From Sphingobacterium sp. SGR-19 (lineage in GTDB: Bacteria; Bacteroidota; Bacteroidia; Sphingobacteriales; Sphingobacteriaceae): a stretch of DNA of 64,000 nucleotides. Shown here in pieces: positions 36,077 through 45,234 of the stretch. Numbering within the stretch: the first letter of the stretch is position 1; each line of letters begins with the position of its first letter. The stretch covers positions 1 through 64,000 of the forward strand of contig NZ_JAAKGS010000001.1 in assembly GCF_011043555.1 (NCBI RefSeq), in the 5' to 3' direction. Position numbers and translations under genes: made by a program. The notes below the pieces were generated by a model. It ran no database searches and had not been told where the DNA came from. It was given only the letters and a program-made list of their open reading frames with translations.

Positions 36077-36676
36077 TTAGAAATAAAACTGTACACCTAC
36101 TGTTGGAGCCAATGAATTAGCATTTAAACCAAACGTATTAACAGTGGTTTTAGGCAAATCACTTACAGGATCGCTCGTACGAGAATTGTAATACAATCCT
36201 CTCACTTTAAATTCCAATCCGATTTTTGATGTAGGGAAATACGCGATACCGGGTGCCAATTCTACACCGTAGTTAGTAATATCGGCAGTTTTTTCATCAT
36301 TGACTTTTTGATTTCCCCATGACATTGGAACCGAAAGCTGTCCGAAGAATCTCACTGGGCCATTAGCTGAATACCATCTACCGAAAGGAGCAACAGCAAA
36401 AGAACTGCTTGCTTGTTCTTTTATACTCGATTCTGCATTATATTCGGCTTTGTTCCATTGATAACCTAAACCGACTCCTACAGCAATGTTGTCGGATACG
36501 AAATAACCTGCAGATGGCATAATGTTAAACGAATTAAACTTCGAATCGGTGTCTTTCACAGATTCTGTATCGAATCCCAATCCGCCACCGACAATAAATT
36601 TACCTTTTTCTGTTTGTGCCTGTGAGGCAAATGTTAACGCTGCTACAGCCGCCAATGTTAAGTAAAACTTTTTCAT
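36077..36676 (-). CDS. Outer-membrane beta-barrel protein
   Basis: The 199-residue protein has a signal peptide (MKKFYLTLAAVAALTFASQAQ) and alternating strands ending in an aromatic residue (VGVQFYF), typical of small outer-membrane barrels. Elements such as FIVGGGLGFDTES, MPSAGYFVSDNIAVGVGLGYQ and ELAPGIAYFPTSKIGLEFKV support the OmpA-like porin-fold family. The function is unknown. A short dyad TTGAC-TTTTT-GTCAA lies 30 bp upstream (36706-36720). Confidence 0.85.
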   Translation of the reverse strand: MKKFYLTLAAVAALTFASQAQTEKGKFIVGGGLGFDTESVKDTDSKFNSFNIMPSAGYFVSDNIAVGVGLGYQWNKAEYNAESSIKEQASSSFAVAPFGRWYSANGPVRFFGQLSVPMSWGNQKVNDEKTADITNYGVELAPGIAYFPTSKIGLEFKVRGLYYNSRTSDPVSDLPKTTVNTFGLNANSLAPTVGVQFYF

Positions 36677-36934
36677 GTTACTTTAATTTAATTTATTTTA
36701 ATTATTTGACTTTTTGTCAATTAAGTTCAGTTTATTCAATACTTGTGCCAATGCCAGAATTAAATGTCACTGGATTGTTTGTTTATGCAAATGATTGAAA
36801 ATCTGATTATTTATTTTACTTTTTGAGAAAAATAACATACCTAGGACCACAGAAAATAATCCATGTAGGCAATTTGGCAGGAAAAGAGATAAATTGGCAG
36901 CGTAAGAATGGCAGATATTTCTGCCATTGTACAG

Positions 36935-37672
36935 TTACACTTCGACTATTAAATAGGGAGCGTTCGCATGTTCTTTTCTTAACACGGGAAGGGCGACATT
37001 GTATACGGGTATCTTGGTTGTGGTGGAACCGCGGAGCTTGCCCGCATGTGCATGTCCGTGAAAAGCTGCAGAAACTTGACGTCGGATAAGAGGCTCTACA
37101 AGATGGGACGAACCTAAAAATGGAAATAACTGTTCGGGCTCGCCTGCAATTGTCTCTTTAATAGGAGCATAATGTAAAAGTGCCACTTTTGGCAACTCCG
37201 GACACTCTTGTTCCAGCCGTGTAAGAGCACGATCTAATTGCAATGATTCGTTGACCACCTCATGTACATATTGTTTCATCATATCTTCCCCAAATATGGA
37301 AAGCATATATTGGTCAAATCCTCCACCAAATCCTTTTACACCCGCAAAACCTACGTTCTCGACAACAGTCGATTCGCCATCTAAAATAATCATATTGTGT
37401 TCCGAGAGAATTTGTTTGATAATTTTTTGCCTTCCCTTTTCATAATCGTGGTTTCCTAAAACGCCGATTACGGGAACGCTTAAGATATCTAATTGTTCAC
37501 CGAGAATCTTTGCTTCATCCTCATCGCCTGTATCCGTTAGATCACCGCAAATAACCAAGACATCTGCTTCTTCAGACACTTGTTCGAAGGTTGATCGCAA
37601 ACTGCCATGATCAGTGATTTTGGTGTGAATATCGGCCATGGCGGCAATCTTTGTTTTTTTTTTTTTTGTCAT
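36935..37672 (-). CDS. Calcineurin-like metallophosphoesterase
   Basis: The 245-residue enzyme shows the metallophosphatase motifs in order: ADIHTK, CGDLTDTGDEDE, LGNHDYEKG, LLHYAP and FHGHAHAG. It should hydrolyse a phosphate mono- or diester with a two-metal centre; the substrate is unknown. Right after the start codon the coding strand has a run of 14 A (37654-37667), giving Lys codons and a potential slippage site. The gene starts 4 bp after the nucleotidyltransferase gene and is likely co-expressed with it. Confidence 0.88.
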   Translation of the reverse strand: MTKKKKTKIAAMADIHTKITDHGSLRSTFEQVSEEADVLVICGDLTDTGDEDEAKILGEQLDILSVPVIGVLGNHDYEKGRQKIIKQILSEHNMIILDGESTVVENVGFAGVKGFGGGFDQYMLSIFGEDMMKQYVHEVVNESLQLDRALTRLEQECPELPKVALLHYAPIKETIAGEPEQLFPFLGSSHLVEPLIRRQVSAAFHGHAHAGKLRGSTTTKIPVYNVALPVLRKEHANAPYLIVEV

Positions 37673-37676
37673 GTTA

Positions 37677-38420
37677 TCAGATTGTTGTTATTGTAGATGA
37701 TTTGTAACCCCATTCTTTAATATCCACTTCGTATTGGGTCTGATCGATGAGAGGACCCCGGCACACCTTTTCTAATGGAGGCGGAAGGTCGTATTGTTCA
37801 GCTGCGCGAGCCATCAGCTCGTCGAAAAGCCACTTAGGGATAATGTCGCGATAATCGGCGGGATACACAAACTGGAAGGTCAGCAGCTGTGCCAATAATA
37901 AGTGCCAGTGAGGGTTTAGACGTTGTAACAGTAGTTCCCAGTCCACGTTTTTACCATATTTTAAAAGGATATGGTTGATATCGGCACTGTCGTTCCGCTC
38001 TCGGTTCTGCACGTATATTTTGCACCAAATAAGCTCCTCCACGGGTATAAATTGTACAGGTACACCAGCAAATGTTCCTGTCGAGGCTCTTGCGTGCCAG
38101 GAATCATCTACTGTACAAATATTGCTAACGGTATCAAAAATGATATCGATGAAATATTCACCATGAAAAACTTTTGCTAGCCAACGGACATCGGTTAATT
38201 GGGTTTCGTAACCTTGAGCAGCGAAATATTTTAATATTTTAGGATATTCACTGCTCTTGCAAAAGATGTCCAAGTCTTTCGTATCACGGAATATACCCGT
38301 ATAATGAAACATGGCAAAAGCGCCTCCTAGCATAAATTCGCAATTGCTGTCAAGTAATAGCCGGAGTGCATCCCGATGGAATGCCTCTGATTCTTGCTTT
38401 TGCTTCTCGGTAGTTATCAT
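37677..38420 (-). CDS. Nucleotidyltransferase-fold protein
   Basis: The 247-residue protein has a nucleotidyltransferase-like N-terminal half: FMLGGAFAMFHYTGIFRDTKDLDIF matches the GG...DLD pattern, with a further acidic site at IDIIFD. The rest is helical. Whether it transfers nucleotides (for example as an AbiEii-like or antibiotic-modifying enzyme) is unknown. The frame extends to 38456. I chose MITTEKQKQ at 38420, though the longer start is possible. It forms a pair with the phosphoesterase downstream; no antitoxin-like partner is seen. Confidence 0.7.
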   Translation of the reverse strand: MITTEKQKQESEAFHRDALRLLLDSNCEFMLGGAFAMFHYTGIFRDTKDLDIFCKSSEYPKILKYFAAQGYETQLTDVRWLAKVFHGEYFIDIIFDTVSNICTVDDSWHARASTGTFAGVPVQFIPVEELIWCKIYVQNRERNDSADINHILLKYGKNVDWELLLQRLNPHWHLLLAQLLTFQFVYPADYRDIIPKWLFDELMARAAEQYDLPPPLEKVCRGPLIDQTQYEVDIKEWGYKSSTITTI

Positions 38421-38507
38421 ATATAATACTTTATATTTTGAACAACCAACACGCATTTTTGTTCCAATTCCTAACCGACCTTATTTCGCTTCGTGTTATA
38501 TATAAAA

Positions 38508-38540
38508 AGAAAAACCTCGGTATTTCTCCGAGGTTCTATC
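38508..38540 (-). terminator. Terminator of the grpE-dnaJ operon
   Basis: The stem AACCTCGG/CCGAGGTT (38513-38520 and 38528-38535) is followed on the minus strand by a T-rich run. It lies 20 bp after the dnaJ stop. Confidence 0.8.
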
Positions 38541-38559
38541 AAATAGAATGAAAATTTAT

Positions 38560-39708
38560 TTATTCAAAATATTCTTTGATGCGTTCAAAGAACGACTTCT
38601 CACTTTTGCCCGGTTGAGGTTTAAAGTTTGCTGAACCTTTCAGTTTTTCCAGAACGGAACGCTCTTCCGGAGAGACGGCTTTAGGTGTCCATACGTTAAC
38701 GTATACCAATTGGTCTCCTTTGTGATAAGAGTTTACCTCCGGTACACCTTTTCCTTTTAAGCGCAGAATTTTCCCACCTTGCGTTCCGGGATCTATCTTT
38801 ATTTTTGCTTTTCCGTCAATAGTAGGAATTTCGACGCTTGTACCTAGCGCTGCATCTGCAAAGTTTATATACAGGTCATAGATGACATTAATGCCGTCAC
38901 GTTTTAATGTTTCGTGCGGTATCTCTTCGATGAGGATGATCAAGTCTCCCGGAATGCCTCCTCTTGGTGCGGCATTTCCTTTTCCGCTCATCGATAACTG
39001 CATACCTTCACTCACGCCTGCAGGGATGTTGATAGCAATTGTTTCTTCGCCTCTTTCTAACCCTTCGCCTCTACAAGTCGTACATTTGGAGGTGATTTCA
39101 ACACCTTCACCATTACAGGTAGGACAGGTACTCGTTGTCTGCATTTGTCCCAATATCGTGTTGGTTACCCGCCTAACGGATCCTACACCGCCACAAGTCT
39201 TACAAGTGTGGTAAGATGATTTATCCTTTGCCCCGGTGCCGCCACAAGTATGACACTGTACCTGCTTATTTACTTTAACTTTCTTCTCTACACCTTTGGC
39301 TATCTCTTCTAAAGTCAATTTCACTTTAATACGAAGATTGGTGCCACGCTGCACGCGTCTGCCACCTCCGCTACGTCCACCACCACCGAAGAAGCTTTCG
39401 AAAGGATGGCCGCCGCCAAAAATATCACCAAACTGGCTGAATATATCTTCCATATTCATACCGCCGCCGCCAAAGCCGGAAGCCGAATTCCCCGCATGAC
39501 CAAACTGATCATACCGCTGGCGTTTCTCTGGATTGCTTAATACCTCATACGCTTCAGCTGCTTCCTTAAATTTCTCTTCGGCCTCTTTGTCGTCTGGATT
39601 TTTATCGGGGTGGTATTTTATCGCTAGTTTGCGGTATGCAGACTTGATTTCGGATGCATCCGCAGACTTTGAAACACCTAATATATCGTAATAATCTCTC
39701 TTAGCCAT
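38560..39708 (-). CDS. dnaJ: Chaperone protein DnaJ
   Basis: The 382-residue type I Hsp40 stimulates the ATPase of DnaK and delivers unfolded clients. It has the J domain with HPD at 33-35, a Gly/Phe-rich linker (about 75-125), four CxxCxGxG zinc-finger repeats ([32 protein letters not shown]) and the two C-terminal client-binding domains. grpE lies 4 bp upstream. dnaK is not in the window. Confidence 0.97.
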   Translation of the reverse strand: MAKRDYYDILGVSKSADASEIKSAYRKLAIKYHPDKNPDDKEAEEKFKEAAEAYEVLSNPEKRQRYDQFGHAGNSASGFGGGGMNMEDIFSQFGDIFGGGHPFESFFGGGGRSGGGRRVQRGTNLRIKVKLTLEEIAKGVEKKVKVNKQVQCHTCGGTGAKDKSSYHTCKTCGGVGSVRRVTNTILGQMQTTSTCPTCNGEGVEITSKCTTCRGEGLERGEETIAINIPAGVSEGMQLSMSGKGNAAPRGGIPGDLIILIEEIPHETLKRDGINVIYDLYINFADAALGTSVEIPTIDGKAKIKIDPGTQGGKILRLKGKGVPEVNSYHKGDQLVYVNVWTPKAVSPEERSVLEKLKGSANFKPQPGKSEKSFFERIKEYFE

Positions 39709-39712
39709 CTTC

Positions 39713-40255
39713 TTATTGACCTATTACTACCTTTGCGAAACGAATTACTTTATCATTGAGAAAGTAACCTTTTTCCACTACATCTATAACTTTATTTTTT
39801 AATTCTTCTGACGGAGCAGGGATTGCGGTAATGGCTTCTTGATATTCAGCATCAAAAGGCTGACCGATAAGATTCTCCATTTCTTTTAATCCCTCATTCG
39901 CCAATATTTTTCTAAATTTTTGATTGACCAGATCAACACCTTGTTTTACCGATTCTATATCCTGTGCCGTTTCCATGGCAACCAGAGCACGGTCAAAATC
40001 GTCTAGGATAGGTAAAAGTTTAGCTAAAACGTCTTTGCTGGCAGACTGTATAAGCTCTACGCGTTCTTTGGACGTTCTTTTTTTATAATTGTCGAATTCA
40101 GCAAATAGACGCGTGTACTTGTCGTTCGCATTTGCCAATTCTTGTTGTAAACGTTCTTCAGTTGTTTCTTCGGATTGGCCTGTACTTTCCTCCGGAGTTG
40201 GATCAACAGACGCTAAATTCTCGTCTTGAATATTGTTTTCCTGTTCGTTCATCAT
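39713..40255 (-). CDS. grpE: Nucleotide exchange factor GrpE
   Basis: The 180-residue protein has an acidic, low-complexity N terminus, a long helical segment ([27 protein letters not shown]) and the C-terminal beta-wing with [15 protein letters not shown] and [24 protein letters not shown]. It releases ADP from DnaK. The frame is open to 40294; MMNEQENN at 40255 is the likelier start. A TTGGCA/TGCCAA dyad resembling half of a CIRCE site lies upstream at 40288-40310. Confidence 0.93.
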   Translation of the reverse strand: MMNEQENNIQDENLASVDPTPEESTGQSEETTEERLQQELANANDKYTRLFAEFDNYKKRTSKERVELIQSASKDVLAKLLPILDDFDRALVAMETAQDIESVKQGVDLVNQKFRKILANEGLKEMENLIGQPFDAEYQEAITAIPAPSEELKNKVIDVVEKGYFLNDKVIRFAKVVIGQ

Positions 40256-40287
40256 ATCTATATTATAGCCTACATTAATATCCTTTG

Positions 40288-40310
40288 TTGGCACTCAATA
40301 ATATTGCCAA
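40288..40310. promoter_or_regulatory. CIRCE-like dyad upstream of grpE
   Basis: TTGGCACTC on the left resembles the CIRCE half-site TTAGCACTC, and TGCCAA closes the dyad 11 bp later. The right half does not match GAGTGCTAA, so HrcA control is only a possibility. Confidence 0.3.
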
Positions 40311-40395
40311 CACAAATAAAACCGACACCCTGTCAGTCTATCAGAAAATAAACTATCAAAATGTCGGCTTTGTGATGTTCTGTCAGTGTCGCGAT

Positions 40396-41082
40396 TTATA
40401 TCTCTACATTGTCGTATAACGCAGTATCCGCCGTTTTGATAATACGGGCGGGCATATTCTTAATAATCTGGTAGTCGTGGGTCGCCATCAATACAGCAGT
40501 ACCTGAGGCGGCGATATCTCTTAATAAAAGTACGATTTCTTCCGATGTAGCGGGGTCGAGATTTCCTGTCGGCTCATCGGCGAGGATAATTTCTGGATTG
40601 TTTAACAACGCTCGGGCAATAACGACACGTTGTTGCTCACCACCGGATAATTCGTGAGGCATTTTACGTAGTTTAGATCGTAATCCCACTTTTTCCAAAA
40701 CATCCAACATACGGTTTTCTATCAATCCCCTTTCTGTCCATCCCGTAGCTTTCAAGGCAAATTCGAGATTCTTCTCTACCGTTCTGTCATTTAATAAATG
40801 GAAATCCTGAAAGACAATGCCTAATTTTCGACGAAGATAAGGAACGTCGTTTTCATGCAGCTTTTTCAGGTCGAAACCTGCTACCATTCCCTCACCACTG
40901 GCGATGTAGAGGTCGCCATATATTATTTTCAACAAACTACTTTTTCCGGTCCCCGATTGACCAATCAAATAGATGAACTCGCCTTGGTTGATATCGAGAT
41001 TAACATGGGAAAGTACCAAATGCTTTTGTTGGTATATATCTACGTTTTTTAATTTGATAACTGTGTTGCTCGCTGTTGTCAT
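40396..41082 (-). CDS. ftsE: Cell-division ABC ATPase FtsE
   Basis: The 228-residue ATPase of FtsE type has Walker A GQSGTGKS at 41-48, the signature LSGGEQQRVVIARAL and Walker B ILADEPTGNLDP. FtsE pairs with the membrane protein FtsX to control peptidoglycan hydrolases at the septum. ftsX is not adjacent. The start of this protein (VIKLKNVDIYQQKHLVLSHV) and the LNDRTVEKNLEFAL segment fit FtsE better than LolD. A small conserved gene lies 6 bp upstream. Confidence 0.85.
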   Translation of the reverse strand: MTTASNTVIKLKNVDIYQQKHLVLSHVNLDINQGEFIYLIGQSGTGKSSLLKIIYGDLYIASGEGMVAGFDLKKLHENDVPYLRRKLGIVFQDFHLLNDRTVEKNLEFALKATGWTERGLIENRMLDVLEKVGLRSKLRKMPHELSGGEQQRVVIARALLNNPEIILADEPTGNLDPATSEEIVLLLRDIAASGTAVLMATHDYQIIKNMPARIIKTADTALYDNVEI

Positions 41083-41088
41083 ACTGTT

Positions 41089-41295
41089 TTATACATCAAT
41101 TTTTTTTATTTGGCCGAAAGGCATTTCCGCTACAACCTGCATGATATAATCGGTTTTGTCACCCAGCCCTATTTTTTCTAGGGATTTGTCTGGTCTATCT
41201 ACTCGAAAATATGCTAACAAGGTAAAAGCTTCGTCCCGCAGTTGGACATAATCGGGAATTTTGGCTACACCTTTAACTTTAATAACATACATCAT
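41089..41295 (-). CDS. Small conserved protein, unknown function
   Basis: The product is a 68-residue protein with no domain that I recognise (MMYVIKVKGVAKIPDYVQLR and so on). The open frame runs to 41352 inside the acyl-CoA reductase gene. I chose the ATG at 41295, 11 bp after that gene's stop. It sits between luxC-like and ftsE genes on the same strand with tight spacing, so the three are probably one transcript. Confidence 0.6.
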   Translation of the reverse strand: MMYVIKVKGVAKIPDYVQLRDEAFTLLAYFRVDRPDKSLEKIGLGDKTDYIMQVVAEMPFGQIKKIDV

Positions 41296-41305
41296 AACAA
41301 AGTTA

Positions 41306-42319
41306 TCATTTTTTTTCAGAAAGAAATGCCATGACATCCACTCCGTCAGCATAATCCGTTAACGAAGGACATTGACTGCCTCCTAAAGGGAACGTTGGAA
41401 TACTTGTTTCTATTGTGGCTTCGCTGACGATACATTGTATTTTATCGGCCTGTGCTTCTAATTGGGCAACAACTTGGTGAATATGATCATACTCTTCATA
41501 AAACACGGTAGCTAATGGAGATGCGAAGCTTGTATCTTCTTTGAGTAACATAAAACCATTGTCAAGATGCTTGTCGCCATTAATTAAATAGATGGACTTA
41601 TTATAGTCGTAATTGTTAGCATATTTATTATGATCTCTAATAGCACTAAAGTCTTCGAGCGCTTCAAAAAATGAACGGAAGTTGTAATGACGAGGGACAT
41701 ATAGTTTGGAAATCGATCGACATCCGAGTCCAAAATAATCGAACATGTCAAATCCTAAAGCCTTCAGCTGTTCTGGAGATTCCGCGCCAGTAAGAATAGC
41801 TAGGGAGTTTCGATTCTTGCGGATAATGTGGGGTTTCCTTCCGAAGTAATAATCGAAATAGCGGGAACTGTTATCGCTCCCGGTAGCGATAATCAGATCA
41901 TACTGTTGCAATCGATCTACAATCTGTATTTTTTCAGCAAATGCGGGTTCTATTTGGATAAGCTCATGAAGCACAAAGGATGTTAACCCTGCATCATCAG
42001 AAGAGAGTTTAATCTGCGCACGAAAGCCTGCGATAAGCACACATAATATATCATGAAATCCAACTAACGGTATGTTTCCGGCTAATATAAGACCGACAAT
42101 CTGATTGGTTTCTGTATCTGCGTAGGGGGCTACCCATTGTGTAAGCCTTTCGGATGTCAGATTGGAAGACAATGCCTGGAGTTGCTTTCTCGTATTTTTA
42201 ACGGTATACCACGGATTTTTTATGGATGCTTGCTGCAAAACCCGGTCTGTTTTTTCTTGATCCGAGGCAAGTAACTTGCCCAGTGCTACAAAGGCATCAA
42301 TTCGTTGTTTCTGTGTCAA
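41306..42319 (-). CDS. LuxC-like acyl-CoA reductase
   Basis: The 337-residue protein is of the acyl-CoA reductase (LuxC) family, an aldehyde-dehydrogenase-like fold. The likely catalytic cysteine is C200 in FGLGCRSISK, and LAGNIPLVGFHD is a conserved family segment. It would reduce a fatty acyl-CoA or acyl-thioester to an aldehyde using NADPH. No luxD/E or luciferase genes are present. It is divergent from a ferredoxin gene, a neighbour that might supply electrons to an unrelated partner. Confidence 0.82.
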   Translation of the reverse strand: MTQKQRIDAFVALGKLLASDQEKTDRVLQQASIKNPWYTVKNTRKQLQALSSNLTSERLTQWVAPYADTETNQIVGLILAGNIPLVGFHDILCVLIAGFRAQIKLSSDDAGLTSFVLHELIQIEPAFAEKIQIVDRLQQYDLIIATGSDNSSRYFDYYFGRKPHIIRKNRNSLAILTGAESPEQLKALGFDMFDYFGLGCRSISKLYVPRHYNFRSFFEALEDFSAIRDHNKYANNYDYNKSIYLINGDKHLDNGFMLLKEDTSFASPLATVFYEEYDHIHQVVAQLEAQADKIQCIVSEATIETSIPTFPLGGSQCPSLTDYADGVDVMAFLSEKK

Positions 42320-42362
42320 ATCTTTTTAATTTAGAATTGTTCTGATTTTTTTTTGAAGTATC

Positions 42363-42394
42363 TTTGCCTGTCTTAAGAATAACTACTAACTTTG
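42363..42394 (+). promoter_or_regulatory. Promoter of the ferredoxin gene
   Basis: TTTG (42363-42366), a 20-bp spacer and TAACTTTG (42387-42394) match the Bacteroidota sigma consensus well. The RNA start would be near 42400, giving a leader of about 50 nt. Confidence 0.7.
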
Positions 42395-42452
42395 TAGTAT
42401 TATTTTAGGACGAGACAAAATTAGTTTATTTATTATAATTGTGAGGTGATAA

Positions 42453-42803
42453 ATGGCAATTAAAATTACAGATGAGTGTATAAATTGCGGCGCATGCGAA
42501 CCAGAATGCCCGAACAACGCTATATATGATGCAGGTGTAACTTGGAAATTTTCGGATGGAACGGCTCTGGATGGTGTGATTGATTTTGGAGATGGCGTAA
42601 CGTTGGATGCCAATGAATCCCAAGAAGCTATTTCAAATGAAGTATATTACATCGTTTCAGACAAATGTACGGAATGTAAAGGTTTCCATGACGAACCGCA
42701 ATGTGCAGCAGTATGTCCAGTGGATTGCTGTGTGGAAGATGAGGAAGTTGTAGAGACTGAAGAAGAACTCTTAGCAAAGAAAGCGTGGCTTCACGCTGAA
42801 TAA
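42453..42803 (+). CDS. 4Fe-4S dicluster ferredoxin
   Basis: The 116-residue ferredoxin has the first cluster motif at C9, C12, C15 and C19 (CINCGACEPEC). The second set is C72, C75, C84 and C88 (CTECKGFHDEPQCAAVC), with a shared CP. The acidic 40-residue insert between the motifs and the acidic C terminus are typical of ferredoxins in this phylum. It carries low-potential electrons; its partners are unknown. It has its own promoter and terminator. Confidence 0.92.
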   Translation: MAIKITDECINCGACEPECPNNAIYDAGVTWKFSDGTALDGVIDFGDGVTLDANESQEAISNEVYYIVSDKCTECKGFHDEPQCAAVCPVDCCVEDEEVVETEEELLAKKAWLHAE

Positions 42804-42832
42804 GTAAAGATGTTGCTTTTCGCTTAAATTAT

Positions 42833-42866
42833 AAAAAGCATTACCTTGTAGGTGATGCTTTTTTTA
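42833..42866 (+). terminator. Terminator of the ferredoxin gene
   Basis: AAAAAGCAT-ACC pairs with GGT-ATGCTTTTT around a TTGTA loop, with one mismatch, followed by a T-run. Confidence 0.8.
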
Positions 42867-42973
42867 TTATAAACCGATATTGTTTTGTTTTTCAACGGGT
42901 AATACAATAATGTGTTTTGTATAAGAGACAATTTTTATACATTTGTTTCTTTCAAAAACAAATATAAAGCTAG

Positions 42974-44419
42974 ATGTTAAAAAGACAAATCGCTGTTACC
43001 ACGCTCTTTACTGTTTCGATTGCTCTCGTTCTTACCCTAATATATGAATTAAACTGGTTTGCTATCCATCCGGATTTTATGAGGTGGGTGCGGTGGATAG
43101 TAGCGTCCGTTTTAACATTGAATGCGATTGTCCGTAAAAATTTAACCACGTGGATACTGACTTGTTTGGTGTTAGGAGTATTTATCGGGTTGGATTTTCC
43201 TAATTTTGCCCGTGCTTTACAGCCTCTGTCACAAGCTTTTATAAAACTGGTAAAAACCATTGTTGGCCCTATTCTGTTTGCTACGCTTGTTTTTGGTATT
43301 GCAGGGCACTCCGACCTAAAATCGGTAGGACGAATGGCATGGAAATCTATGTTGTACTTTGTGTCGGCAACTACCTGTGCTATATTTATCGGTTTGATCG
43401 TAATTAATATTACAAAGGCGGGGGTAGGCGTGGATGTGGAAAATATGCCCCATGAAGAACTTCCTAAAACCGCCTCAATGAGCATAGCGGATAGTACAGC
43501 TATGTCGCATATATCGAGCAATGCGCATGGTGTATATAAATTTAACGCATTTATACGGGACACTTTCCCCGAAAATATAGTCAAAGCAGTTTACGAAAAT
43601 CAAGTATTACAGATTGTCGTATTCGGGGTGATATTTGGTATTGGGCTAGCTTTGGTGGAAGAAAAGAAGCGAAAACCGTTGGTCAATTTTACAGAGAGTC
43701 TTTCGGAGGCCATGTTTAAATTTACCAATATTGTCATGCTCTTTGCGCCAATTGGTGTGGGAGCCGCCATGGCCTATACCGTAGGACATCTCGGTGTGGA
43801 TATCCTAAAAAACCTCTTTATGCTCCTGGGAAGTCTATATTTAGCTTTACTGCTTTTCTTGGGAGGAGTGCTCCTGCCGATTGCCTTATTCTTAAAAATT
43901 CCGGTGAAACGTTTTATGCATGCAGTTAAGGAACCTGTTTCCATAGCATTTGCAACAACCAGTTCCGATGCGGCGCTGCCGAAAGCCATGAACGCCATGG
44001 AGAGATTTGGTGTGCCTCGCAAGATTGTATCTTTTGTTATTCCAACTGGATATAGCTTTAATCTGGATGGTACATCTTTATACCTGTCGTTGGCTTCTAT
44101 TTTTGTAGCGCAGGCGGCTGGTATACCTTTGTCTATTGGGCAGCAATTATTGATTGCTTTCACGCTCATGATTACCTCTAAAGGAGTTGCTGCTGTACCG
44201 CGAGCATCTTTAATCGTATTGATCGCTACGGCGGATCAATTTGGGTTACCGACTTTTGTTATTGCCGCCATTCTGGGAATAGACGAATTGATGGACATGG
44301 CCCGTACCTCAGTCAATGTTATCGGAAATTGTTTAGCGACAGTTGTCGTCGCGAAATGGGAAGGCGAATTTGATGAAGAAGCTCCGTTTCGGGAAGACAC
44401 AGCAGACGAGATTATATAA
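42974..44419 (+). CDS. Dicarboxylate/amino acid:cation symporter
   Basis: The 481-residue carrier belongs to the DAACS family. It has an extended N terminus with extra hydrophobic segments. Core motifs include SFVIPTGYSFNLDGTSLYL in helix 7, a substrate loop SIAFATTSSDAALP, and DELMDMARTSVNVIGN in helix 8. It should import glutamate, aspartate or C4-dicarboxylates with sodium or protons; which one is unknown. Confidence 0.92.
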   Translation: MLKRQIAVTTLFTVSIALVLTLIYELNWFAIHPDFMRWVRWIVASVLTLNAIVRKNLTTWILTCLVLGVFIGLDFPNFARALQPLSQAFIKLVKTIVGPILFATLVFGIAGHSDLKSVGRMAWKSMLYFVSATTCAIFIGLIVINITKAGVGVDVENMPHEELPKTASMSIADSTAMSHISSNAHGVYKFNAFIRDTFPENIVKAVYENQVLQIVVFGVIFGIGLALVEEKKRKPLVNFTESLSEAMFKFTNIVMLFAPIGVGAAMAYTVGHLGVDILKNLFMLLGSLYLALLLFLGGVLLPIALFLKIPVKRFMHAVKEPVSIAFATTSSDAALPKAMNAMERFGVPRKIVSFVIPTGYSFNLDGTSLYLSLASIFVAQAAGIPLSIGQQLLIAFTLMITSKGVAAVPRASLIVLIATADQFGLPTFVIAAILGIDELMDMARTSVNVIGNCLATVVVAKWEGEFDEEAPFREDTADEII

Positions 44420-44439
44420 TTTTATTTTCCTTTACAGAC

Positions 44440-44470
44440 TTTTTTACTAAAAATATTAGTATTACCTTTG
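44440..44470 (+). promoter_or_regulatory. Promoter and dyad operator of the imuA-imuB-dnaE2 operon
   Basis: TACCTTTG (44463-44470) is a good -7 box with a T-rich -33 region about 19 bp upstream. Between them, ACTAA-AAATA-TTAGT (44446-44460) is a dyad placed where a repressor would block polymerase. A LexA-like damage regulator is a reasonable candidate. Confidence 0.6.
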
Positions 44471-44491
44471 TTCTAAAGAAAGGTAATAGCT

Positions 44492-45232
44492 ATGAGTGCA
44501 TCTGTCGAAAAATCGATGTTGATAGCTGATTTGCAACATCAGATATTGCAATGGCAAGGCTTTAAACAGATAGAAAAAAAGGATTATGATGTAGGTCTGG
44601 GAGAGCTGGAGAAAGCTTTTCCAGGTCATGTTTTCCCAGTAGGTACTCTGCACGAATTTATGAGTGAAAACAACGAAGAAGATGCTGCATCAAGTGGTTT
44701 CATAGCCGCACTATTGTCTTTTTTGATACAGAAAGGTGGCGTAGGCTTATGGATAAGTAGTTCCAGTCAACTGTTTGCACCTTCCATCAAATTGTTCGGT
44801 GTAGATCCGGATCGTATCATTTTTGTACAGATGGAAAAACATAAGGACATCCTTTGGGCATTGGAAGAAGGCTTAAAATGCGAGGGAATACGTGTGGTTA
44901 TTGCGGAAGTACAAGATATTGATTTTGTGCAATCCAGACGGTTACAACTCGCTGTGGAGAAAAGTAAGGTTACTGGGTTTGTATTACGGTTAAAACCCCG
45001 ATTTCTTGGTACAACCATTTGTGCGGCACGATGGCATATTCGCTCCTTGCCAAGCCATGTGCAAGGAGATATGCCCGGTGTGGGGTTTCCGGAGTGGGAG
45101 GTAGAACTCTTAAAAGTCAGGAATGGAAGCCCCAGCCGATGGCAAGTAGGATGGAGACAAAACCAATTACAAGCTAAGCGGTTAACGCTATCTTCAGACC
45201 CTATATATCATGCTAAGAGAAAGGTGGGGTAA
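44492..45232 (+). CDS. imuA: ImuA-type SOS mutagenesis protein
   Basis: The 246-residue RecA/SulA-like protein lies at the head of the mutasome cassette. It has the typical FPVGTLHEFMS and, later, GLWISSSSQLFAPSIKLFGVDPDRIIFVQ core, without a strong Walker A. In other bacteria the ImuA protein helps an ImuB/DnaE2 complex copy damaged DNA. It is 2 bp from the next gene. The promoter dyad suggests damage-inducible control. Confidence 0.85.
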   Translation: MSASVEKSMLIADLQHQILQWQGFKQIEKKDYDVGLGELEKAFPGHVFPVGTLHEFMSENNEEDAASSGFIAALLSFLIQKGGVGLWISSSSQLFAPSIKLFGVDPDRIIFVQMEKHKDILWALEEGLKCEGIRVVIAEVQDIDFVQSRRLQLAVEKSKVTGFVLRLKPRFLGTTICAARWHIRSLPSHVQGDMPGVGFPEWEVELLKVRNGSPSRWQVGWRQNQLQAKRLTLSSDPIYHAKRKVG

Positions 45233-45234
45233 TC

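Noticed and set aside
36823..37089. Plus-strand 88-codon frame
   Set aside because: Most of it lies antisense to the metallophosphoesterase gene, and it shows no recognisable protein features.
41306..42803. Bioluminescence (lux) system
   Set aside because: Only a LuxC-like reductase is present; luxA, luxB, luxD and luxE are missing.
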